From Acanthaster planci (lineage: Eukaryota > Echinodermata > Asteroidea > Valvatida > Acanthasteridae), in assembly GCF_001949145.1 (NCBI RefSeq), contig NW_019091471.1:652559-716558 (forward strand): a stretch of 64,000 bases of DNA. The letters run 5' to 3'. Below, piece by piece: positions 55,401 to 64,000 of this stretch (position 1 is the first letter of the stretch; each line of letters starts with the position of its first letter). Under the pieces are notes generated by a model. That model was not told the origin of the DNA and made no database searches. It saw nothing but the letters and a program-made list of their open reading frames with translations. The position numbers and the translations under genes were made by a program.

Positions 55401-58400
55401 GCCATAAAAATTGCGATCCTCAGCCCGCTTTTCAGCTATTATTCTTGGCCCACGCTCGAGCGAACACGGTGAAAGAAGGCAGACCCTGGCTCTTGTGTAC
55501 ATGGTAATTGGTCTTTGTGTGTAGCCCAGAAATGAAAAGACCAATTTTGCATCATAATCACCAGCTTCACAATAGTCCCCACTTTGAAAAGAGGCAGCGG
55601 GAATGTGGAAGGGTGAGTAGTGCTGCATGCCACCGAACAATGAGCCTTTTCATCGTGTTATTCAAAGCGTGTAGAGCACACTGGGCCACAAACGGAGAAT
55701 TTGCGGTTTGGCAGGTGACCTTTGTGGCCAAGCGAGGCTGGAATTCTTTGAGTCGGCTTTCGGAAAGAAATTCCCGCCGAGAAGGGGTTAAGAAAGTCAC
55801 GTTTCTGTTTAGAGTCAGTCATAAGGTTGTGGCTTTATATTAGCACCAGTATGGCATTGTTGTTGTGCCAGATTTCAAGTCCACTCTAGGTTGATTTTTC
55901 TTGGTTACCCACAAAGAGATCTGCAAAATTCCTGTCACAAACTTGGTAACAAAGACAACAAACAGTACTCCATCTTTAATCTGGAAAGATGGTAGTGTAG
56001 ATGAAAGTACCTGTAGAAGTAGTCCAGATCTGCATCTTTGGTCCAGAAGTTGAGACAGCCAATGATCCCTCACATGGAGGCACCTCACCACCAGCTTTGC
56101 CAGACAAAGTCCCCACAGAGGAGGTAGAGTCACAACCAGATAAGAGGGAGGAAGATGGGGAGAAGTCAACATTCACGATACGGGGACAACAGATGTCTTA
56201 CTACGTACCTGATGCTTATGTTGGGAAGGAGTTGCCCACAGACGCTCCCAGTCAAATCCTGGAACTTAACTGGATGTAAGAATTTACTTCTACTCTAGAA
56301 ACCTTTTATATTTCCAAATGCAAGGATTAATTTTTTTGGTACTGTTTCACTGCTCTCTTGCTGCTCTGTTTTAGCAAATTCTAAGCACTTGCACATAGTC
56401 CATGCATGCAGACGAAAGTGGTCCTCATATCTCCACCAATTAGGAGCTAGTTTTGCACTGAAACTATTGTTGAAATTCTTTTTTGGGGGGTTGAGAAGTT
56501 TAGAGGTTTTTTACTAAATTGAGAAATTTGCATTTTGCATTTGTTTACGCTAGCTATGGCTACCGCGGTAATGACTGTCGATGCAACATGTATGTCATCG
56601 AAGACGGCATTCTTGCATACTTCATAGGGAAGGTGGTGGTATTGTACAGCACACAGGAACACAAGCAGAGGCATTACACACTACATACAGCAGAAATCAA
56701 AAGGCAAGAATCTGATAGACTGCAGATAATTTGTGCATGGAGGCACCTTGTGGAGTTCATATCAACCCAGGAAATACAGTTTGTGTCAATGTAGATACCA
56801 TTTTTATAGCAGCAGAATACCTTAAACAAGATCTGCCAAAAGGCCAGCATAAATCGTGGATGAATGATTTCCTGCAGCTGATTTAAGCGTACACGTACCC
56901 TGTCAGTTTGTCCTTGAAACAAAATCTAGAGTCAGGTCTGTTGGACATGAACCTGCATTTTTTTCCACTGTGATTGTGCCCATTTTTAAACTAGTATTTT
57001 GTGCAAATTGCACCAGCGAAGGCAACACCTTGACTAAAAATGCAAATTCATAGCAAGGTTTTCTTGCATTATGTCATAGTCTAGCAGTTCACAGCAGCAA
57101 CATTATCTTGGCAAGTGGGCAAATGGCTGGACCAGAAGATTCTAATGTACAGGTAAGATATAGCTCCCTCCTAGTCCATCTTCCAGCGTACATGTAAAGA
57201 ATTGAATTTCATTCATTTATTCTCCATGGATAGGAAATCAGAGTTTATTCAACAGTTCACTTTTTAGCTCCTGTATGAACCATATGATAAAAGTTGGCAC
57301 TGCTGCTAGTAAAAACAGTAATTAGTTACTGTCTAACTTTAGTTCATTTCAATTCAGTTTAAATCTCTTATTTTTACTGATGGATCAATAGAATTATTGA
57401 ACATATTCAAATTGTGTATTGATCAGCCTTAACCAACTGCATTTTTTGATGACTGAGTTGAAATAAATGAATAATTAATGTGCTTCCCCCACTCCCTCCA
57501 AAAACTCATGTTGGCATAATTCCTCATATAAAATGGATTATGAACACTACCATTTAAATACTGAGTCAAATGTTACAACAGCATAACAGTTAGGAAATGG
57601 CCGCTTATGTCCACAGGCCTGTATACATGTCTGGAGTGCCGAGACACTGGAGACGCTTTATGTAGCCGGAGAAGGTTACTTTGAGAAAGCGGTGCTGTGT
57701 GTGAGCTTCTGCAAAGAAGAGGTAAAAAAAAAATGCTTATTAAAAAGGCCAACCGCCTGCCTTGTCAGGACACATATGGACATTGTCACGTGGGCAGAAG
57801 TTCCAGTGACAGGCAGAAGCTTCGTACTCTTATTTATGTTTGTTTAGTTTAGGTGAGACTGAGTTGCACATTACACTTGATGACTAATTAACACACTCAT
57901 GTGTAAGTACTGTAGACAAATTCTTGAAGCCTCCCTGAAGCACTTGGGACAAGGTATGCTTTTTAATGGGAGTACTTACATTTCTGTTTGTAATGGTGCC
58001 CTTTCCAAGATGAGTTATCCCAACAGCCAGACTGTTTTAACAGTCCCACTTCTAACATTCTCCATAGACCTCAAAGTGAATGAACATGTACATGTATTCT
58101 GTAAGAAGCTCTCATATTCAAGAGTTTTGAAACTATTATCAGACCACGATCCACCCTTCTTTTATCGCGATGAAATATTGAGAATTTTGTCCTACTTTTA
58201 TCTTAGCCTTTTGAGTGAGTGATCTGTCTTTTTGCACTCTTTTTTGTACGTGACTTATTTGGAACTATATATCTCTTATTAAACGCAGGACTATCTTGTT
58301 GCTGTCGATGATAATGAAGAACACACAATGTCTGTGTGGCACAGCTCATCTGGAGAGAGGCTGGCTGAGAAAGTGGTAGGTTACTAATCATTCAACTCTT

Positions 58401-61400
58401 CTAATTTTTTCTTATATTGCTTATTGCATCTTAGCCGCGTCATACAGGCTAGTCATGCTGCTGCAGATATTTTGGGCATGGATTGCTTTACACTTAGGAT
58501 GCACTTGTTCAGAAAAGACTCCTACGGCCAGTTATTTTGTACAGTACATCTGAGGGTATGGCTGATGCCTAGTTACTGGTACCACATATCCGATAGGTCT
58601 ATAAATTCAAACTTATTGAATGTGCACGATATAGGCCAAGTTTGATCAGTGACAATTTGTTAACCGTTGGCTGATGTTGCCTGACGGCCAGTACATATTT
58701 CATGCATAGGTTACCAGTCAGAATCAAGCATCGGTTGACATTTTGTCACTGATCAAACTTGCCCATATATACCTGTGCATCCCCACCTCTCACCATTAGT
58801 TCATCATGCTCCAGAGTTGGATCATGACTGAGGTCCTTGATTCCAATCATAGACTCATATCACTCAAATGACACTGACTCAAGTCAAATGTACAAGTTAC
58901 ACTGACTTGAATCACTGACTTGGATTTCAGTCTAAATGCCAGTCAGAAGTCATACAGCTTTCGTTGATCATACCCTTCGGTTTGCAGCTGCTGACCGAAG
59001 TTGTTTGCCAGGTTGCCTTCCATCCCACTCACCCACACCAGCTGGTCAGCATTGGAAAGGAGCATCTTTGTTTCTGGAAACTGCAGAAGGAACCCTACAC
59101 CATTGAGGAAACTATGATTGCCAACTATGAGGTCAGTCATACAGTTGTAAACCTTCTTCCATAATTGAGAACAAAGAATGATCTAGCAATTTCTTTTTGT
59201 CAAATCATACAGTTACTGTGTTTAGATAACTAATGTAAGTTGCTTTGATATTTTGGTCGATGCCTGTGGGGGATGTCTACTTATTCTCAAACTTGTAAAG
59301 AGTAATAATAAAGCTATACTTTTCCACACAGTTATAAAATATCTGACTTGCTTCATCAATTCAATAATTTTATAATGTAAAACAAATTTTGGTTTCACAA
59401 AATTAAAGTTTGCCATTTTTGTTGTGTTCCATGTTTCAATATCAGACTAAGATGAAAGCCAAGTATGTCATCTGCCTCACATTTCACCCAAATGGTGCTC
59501 TCTTAACGGGTGATTCAAATGGGACCATCTACCTGTGGCACAAAGATGGCAACACTATTGCTCACACTATAACTCACGCTCACAATGTAAGTACTACTGA
59601 GAATCGATTACGAGCTATCTCTGCAGATGTCCAGGAGCAATACCATCAGTGTTAATGAAGCAACACTACCCCTTGAGGTGCAGAACTGCAGCAAGACTAA
59701 AGCCAATCAAAGGAGCTCCTCTACTACTAGCGAACTTTAACTTGTGGAATCACAAACATTCAATCTCTTGCTTTTGTTGTGTATGTGTAGTCTGATGATA
59801 ATGTGTATATTTATTTATCAACTATTAATTTTTTTCATTGCATGCAAATCCTGAGCTACTATAACAGAATGGCATCTTCAGACTATTCTTGTGCCTTTTG
59901 TTCCTTTTTTTGGCAGCAGATGTTGCACAAAGCAGTTTTTACTTAATGAGGTTGAACAGCAAATTCAGATTTCAAGACGAGTTTTGGGTTTATGATTGTA
60001 TGCTGAAATCATGAATTGGCTCAAATCTTCGTTTTGATTCTTTAATAGCCAAACCAAGAGGCCTGAACTCTGGTTTCATGTTGGTTTGTCTTTTAGGGTC
60101 CTGTGTTTTGGATGATGTATGTGAGGAATACATTGATATCAGGAGGCCGAGATGGAATCATACAGACATATTCCCTGAGTTCCAAGGGAACTGAGTTCAC
60201 TGGAAAAATGCAGGTTTGAAAATTTGAATCTTTTCAAACCTGATACCGACGTGTTAAGTTCTCTTATGTTGCTTATGGACATGGACGAGTGGATAGTATT
60301 GTTATTTTAGCCGTAATAAAAAGTTAATAATAATAAATAAAAAAATTATTGAATCATTAGATATCATTTTACGCCCATTGACATTTGTTTTGAGAGCTTT
60401 CGCATTGTTAAGTAATAGGTGTACATCACATTTGTGGATACTGCATTTGATTATATTTCCATTCCCTTCTTGTTTTGGCTTTTTGCTTTTTGGTTAATTA
60501 GTTGCCCAGTGTGGAAGGGGGTGTACGCACTATCCAGACGCACAGGAAGACAATGTACATTGGGACCACATTGAATTGCATCCTGAGTGCAAACATCTCT
60601 TTATCCGGGAGTGGTAGCCCCATCATCACAGGAGCTACTGTCAACAATGCTCCAATCACACAGGTGAAAAATCCAGGATTTTGTTTATGTCAATTGAATG
60701 TTGAGACCCTATCAAATGAATCCATCACATTCTTCTCCTGCTGCGATATTAAACAAAGCCCATCACTACTTTTTTGGTCAAAATTCAAAGAGGTATTTTA
60801 CTGGGAACTTTTAAATTTTGGACAGAAAAAACTTTGGAAATTTAGCATTTATATTGCAGTGACAACACACAGGAAATTTAATCACTCTAAAAAGAAAACT
60901 GAATTAACCACTTCGTTCCGGGGCATTTTTCAACGTTGATGATGCTGGACCTGCATGACTATCATTTTTTCCGTTTTCAAAATCCTTCAAAAATTCATCA
61001 GTCCATTTAACGGTCGTTTATAGCCGCACAAAGTAATCTGTAGGCACTACCNNNNNNNNNNNNNNNNNNNNNNNNNNNNNNNNNNNNNNNNNNNNNNNNN
61101 NNNNNNNNNNNNNNNNNNNCAACTGTCTTTTGTTCACGAACCTGGCACAGTGCGCTGCTGACCTCTTTTCAATAGGGGCCAGACTAGCGTGCAGCGGTGC
61201 TGTGTGGCTCATCGCTGCGGTGGTGGAGCACTTTTGTCCCCGGTGGTAATCCGCTTGCTCTCAATGTCCCAAACCCTGGTATACAGTTTCAAAATAACGC
61301 TGGATTATCACCACTTTTGAGAGTGAAAAATGCCGGTAATGCCCAGCAGCCTGGTCTTTTTTTCGGAGTACGGTCTTTTGTTACAGGGCCCTGTTTCCTT

Positions 61401-61857
61401 TGTCTGAGTTCAGAGACCCCGGCCACGCATATAAACCATACGGCCCCGATTTCGGAGTCCCCGGCTGGGAGTGGTTAACACATAGAGAAGTGCAATAATT
61501 TATCACACTTTTGCTAAACATAGCATTATCTTATCCTTTTCAGCCTGGGTTAAAGTAGACTCAAGTTGCATCGTTAAACTTCATGGTCATTGTCTTGTAT
61601 AGTGTTATGATTGACCTAGAGGAGTCAAATGACTTGTTTAAATGGTTCTAGGGTCACTATGATGAGGTGAGATGCATCGCTCCTCACCCTGTCAAAAAGG
61701 ACCACTTCTTCACAGCTGCCTACGATGGCATTGTCTGCCTGTACGACGCTGCTCTCCACAAGGCGATCTGGAAGTATGTTGTGAAGGGTATTAACAGCAC
61801 TTGCATGGACGTCGGCCCAGATGGAGAAATCATCATAATTGGGGCCAAGGATGGACA
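43435..61857 (+). CDS. EMAP-like (EML family) HELP/WD40 protein with N-terminal EF-hand-like region, 3' incomplete
   Basis: EML proteins bind microtubules through a HELP motif and tandem beta-propellers. Exons: 43435-43572, 47306-47402, 47825-48136, 48463-48662, 49694-49791, 50959-51485, 52135-52968, 53932-54036, 54557-54658, 54982-55077, about 56017-56275, 56554-56703, 57080-57152, 57617-57721, 58289-58375, 58988-59131, 59446-59586, 60097-60213, 60502-60663, 61652-61857 and onward: 1317 codons so far. An in-frame TAA 15 bases upstream supports ATG 43435. Residues about 100-185 and 250-300 are EF-hand-like (RISTKDALVVL; ADEKNGLIGWPEF) but lack the first loop Asp, so calcium binding is doubtful. 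Residues about 300-900 are Ser/Lys/Pro/Asp-rich disordered linker. HELP motif: LNWIYGYRGNDCRCNMY (about 920-936) through QRHYTLHTAEIKSLAVH. WD40 blades follow: VCQVAFHPTHPHQLVSIGKE, LTFHPNGALLTGDSNGTIYL, TLISGGRDGIIQTYSL, VRCIAPHPVKKDHFFTAAYD. The acceptor of the eleventh exon is uncertain. Confidence 0.9.
46011..46503 (+). mobile_element. About 490-bp dispersed repeat, copy 1 (EMAP-like intron 1)
   Basis: Collinear with 49943-50367: shared blocks TTAACTTCTC, AGTCATG(A/T)C..., GCAAAATTCATC, CTCATTTACTGAT, CATAGGTTTG, ACAAA(T/C)ATGGAT, CCCAGCAG and AGTNNGCACTCTAG-like right ends. The ends TGAGCTTTAACTTC and GAGTTAGTGCTCTA are imperfect inverted repeats, suggesting a MITE. Non-coding. Confidence 0.65.
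49189..49284 (+). repeat. 31-bp minisatellite, three units
   Basis: Units of the form TCCCAGTAGAAATAGTCCAG plus GTAGTAAATAA repeat three times with few differences. It lies in the EMAP-like intron between exons 4 and 5. The units are adjacent, without spacers, so this is not a CRISPR-like array. Confidence 0.8.
49943..50367 (+). mobile_element. About 430-bp dispersed repeat, copy 2 (EMAP-like intron 5)
   Basis: Second, diverged copy of the 46011-46503 repeat in the same orientation. It runs from GTAGAGCGTTAACTTCTCC to CAGCACTCTAG. The ends are again imperfect inverted repeats (TAGAGCGTTAAC / GTCAGCACTCTA). Confidence 0.65.
55372..55787. mobile_element. 416-bp TTAA-flanked MITE (piggyBac-like)
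   Basis: Left end CCCCTTCGCACCGG and right end CCGCCGAGAAGGGG are inverted repeats. The right flank is TTAA and the left TGAA, fitting a TTAA target with one change. It occupies the EMAP-like intron between 55077 and about 56017. CpG content is higher than its flanks. No transposase is encoded. Confidence 0.7.
56704..56705 (+). other. Non-canonical GC splice donor (GC-AG intron)
   Basis: The exon carrying the HELP motif must end at AAAAG before GCAAGA to stay in frame with the next exon (57080, after CATAG) and keep the family sequence EIKSLAVH. AG then GCAAG fits the minor GC-AG donor consensus of U2-type introns. No usable GT donor is seen nearby. Confidence 0.7.
58629..58770. mobile_element. 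Foldback element in EMAP-like intron
   Basis: AAGTTTGATCAGTGACAA at 58638-58655 is repeated inverted as TTGTCACTGATCAAACTT at 58743-58760, with imperfect pairing extending on both sides to about 40 bp per arm. Non-coding. It is followed (58850-58930) by irregular ACTGACTTGA-type repeats. Confidence 0.7.
60211..60242 (+). promoter_or_regulatory. Hairpin covering a 5' splice site
   Basis: CAGGTTTGAAAA (60211-60222) is perfectly complementary to TTTTCAAACCTG (60231-60242) around an 8-base loop. The first arm contains the exon end (60213) and the GT donor of the EMAP-like exon. In the pre-mRNA this stem could hide the donor from U1. Functional effect is inference. Confidence 0.6.
60908..61474 (+). 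mobile_element. TTAA-flanked MITE (piggyBac-like), copy B
   Basis: Left end CCACTTCGTTCCGGGG, right end CCCCGGCTGGGAGTGG, with exact TTAA on both sides (60904-60907 and 61475-61478). Same family as 41466-42057 but opposite orientation. It contains the assembly gap. It sits in the EMAP-like intron after exon 60502-60663. Confidence 0.8.
61052..61119. other. Assembly gap (68 Ns)
   Basis: Run of N inside the copy-B MITE. By comparison with copy A, only repeat sequence need be missing, though the true gap size may differ from the N count. Confidence 0.99.
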
Positions 61858-64000
61858 GTAAGTTTGTACATCTTCTCTGCTGTCTGTGTAGATTCCAAAG
61901 CATTATAGCTGTCCTTGAAAGTGTGCTGACTTACATAGGAATTTATCCCCATGTCATGAATAGAGTTGATGTGCATATTCATATTTTTCCTGTAAAACAT
62001 CCTTTAGTACATTGCTTGCCTGCAGGTGTTTGCAAAATACAGGATGGCATGCCATGCACTGATGTTGTGTTTACCCCCAAGAGAATAAAGTTCGTAGCAA
62101 ATGCCAGGCCTGCCCAACAGACTGCCAATGATAAGGCCAGATTATCCAGTTATAGGACCTTCAAAAAAATTGGGGGGGGGGGGCTTCGAAACATGCAAGG
62201 GCCCACAGAAAACACCACTGTGTTTCATAAAACTCCTCATCCACATGAACATTAACTGGTTCACATACATGTACATGTATATCTCTTCAAATTTTTATTT
62301 TTGGGGGAAAGCTTCGAACTATTGAGTACATAGCTTGTAATGTATAATGATGCTGTGTAGCTTGACATCAACATGAAATGCAAGTCTCCACTGCTTACTG
62401 TTGCTATGAAATTGGTACTGATTTGCCTTGGGCAGAGTACTGTAGGACCCACATTGTTGAGCACCTTGGTGCCTAGGGCCGATGACCCACTCAATCAGGC
62501 CCTGCCAGCAATTTTTTTTGTCCTAACAAAGTTGCAGTACATTTGGCCCGTTCGCTCGATATTGGATATTGCTGAGAAGGAAATGTGAAGGATTGGAGTG
62601 CAGAACTTAGCAACATGCCACCTTAAAATCATTTGTCAAACAACAGGTCTGCATGGCTGATGCTAACATACTGCACCCAGACAGCTCTATTTATTAAGTG
62701 CACGCATGTGTTTTTCTTTAGTTGCCTAGTAAACTCTTGAAATGAGCCCAAATATTCCCATGTAAAATTATTTTTTAAGATCACTTTCACCACATGAAAT
62801 TGGACCCTATAAAAGGCATACGATGTAAACATGAAAACATTTGTAGCACATGTTCTCTCAGCCTGTTTTTGCCGTGCATTGATTTGATAACCTCCCCACA
62901 TCTTTCCTTCTCCTCCCTATTCGCCATTTATGCACCTCCTTCCCTGCCTTGTTGCTGTGGTGATATCACTGCATGACATGATTTGCATGGTTCCCATCTC
63001 ATGACCAGTAAAGGAAACAGGTAACACTGATAAGTTCCACCTAATTCTCCTGTTTTTCCTTCACACATTATTTTCATACAACTGAATGATTTTGATTTTG
63101 TTTTGTAGTTTGTTCCCAGTGTAATTCCCACTGTAAGAAAATTCTCTCATGACATCACTAGTGGTGTGGTAAAAATCAGTGGAAAAACCTCCTGACTGAA
63201 AGTTTACTCCTCAAATGCATATTGGGAAGCCTGAAAACACAGTCCAGGCACAAATCCAGTAATGGCACTCCTAGCATTTAGCACCTTGTGCATGTACACG
63301 TATACATTATTTCACTTTGCCCTTGTTTCAGCATTACACCTTCAGTGCATGAAATTTCAGATTTCATTTTCTGAATGAAGATTTCAGAATTGATGCACAC
63401 CATGATTTTGAGTGGAAGGACAGGATTTGTACATATTGAGAAACAGTCAGTAAATTGACATTTTGCTTCTGGGGATGGCTAGGGCACTTACCACTACTCC
63501 CCAGAGTCTCATTCTCTTGTACCGTGTTGCCTTTTTGATAAGACTGGAGAGGCAGACTTGAAAAGTCATGAACATTTCAGAAATGCCCGAAAATGTTACT
63601 GAAGTTCAAATTCTCAAACCCAGAACCTCAGAATTTTCAGTTCAGAACAGGAACTAACCTTTTGACCTGTGATAGTGGTTGTAAACCTCAGGAAACCTCT
63701 GATTACTTTGTATTGCTTGCCCTCCAAGAAACACTGTACTTCCTTTCCTCAATTTACATGTTAAAAGATGACATCAACATTTTGCTCAGCCAGTGAGTGC
63801 AGCAATAAATGAATTTACACTAGCTGATATTTCTTTGTTCTTCCAAATAATAAACATGGATATTTGAACTGAAAAGAAAGCCAGATTTCTGGATGAATGC
63901 TCATGTGACTTGTGACTCATTATGAGTAAACTGTCTTAATTCCATCTCAGACTGTGTTGGTCAAGCAGTGTGTATAATACATGTAAGCCAGTGATTTGTT
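61858..64000 (+). other. EMAP-like intron running off the window
   Basis: A GTAAGT donor at 61858 leaves phase 2. I looked for a following WD40 exon and saw none. The stretch includes an ACATGTACATGT palindrome at 62266-62279 and otherwise AT-rich unique sequence. Confidence 0.5.

Overview
The window is nuclear DNA from an animal. Its genes are interrupted by spliceosomal GT-AG introns of about 0.3 to 5 kb, it is AT-rich, and it is littered with short non-autonomous transposons. Protein similarity to vertebrate families is high, and the palindrome ACATGTACATGT recurs many times. A marine invertebrate, perhaps a deuterostome such as an echinoderm, hemichordate or lancelet, is my guess, but the species cannot be read from this sequence alone. 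All recognised genes lie on the + strand, head to tail.

Layout. (1) 1-1300: upstream DNA with a CGACGA-type low-complexity block and a cluster of TTTCCTGAAAT words. (2) 1481-6707: ornithine decarboxylase antizyme in four exons, with an intact +1 programmed frameshift site (TCC TGA) at 5221-5226 and a poly(A) signal at 7509. Intron 1 carries a 370-bp foldback element. (3) 7.5-9.4 kb: intergenic. (4) 9530-24732: xylulose kinase XYLB, complete, 16 exons, 530 residues, poly(A) signal at 25277. Its introns hold several miniature transposons. (5) 25.3-43.4 kb: looks like a gene desert, but contains a chain of at least twelve exon-like islands (26504-40248). They can be joined in one reading frame into about 350 residues of a protein I do not recognise. 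tRNA-like repeats, foldbacks and a 280-bp tandem duplication are also here. (6) 43435 to beyond 61857: an EMAP-like (EML family) microtubule-associated protein. It has degenerate EF-hands at the N terminus, a roughly 650-residue disordered linker, a HELP motif and WD40 propeller repeats. The 3' end is outside the window.

The genes show no shared pathway: polyamine feedback control (antizyme), sugar phosphorylation (XYLB) and microtubule binding (EML). The most interesting items are the antizyme frameshift site together with an upstream AUG whose frame could bypass it, the unrecognised multi-exon gene candidate, the EF-hand plus HELP/WD40 architecture, a GC-AG intron, and a 12-bp perfect hairpin that covers a 5' splice site. 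Splice sites were placed by eye from consensus, reading frame and remembered family similarity; no alignment or transcript was available.
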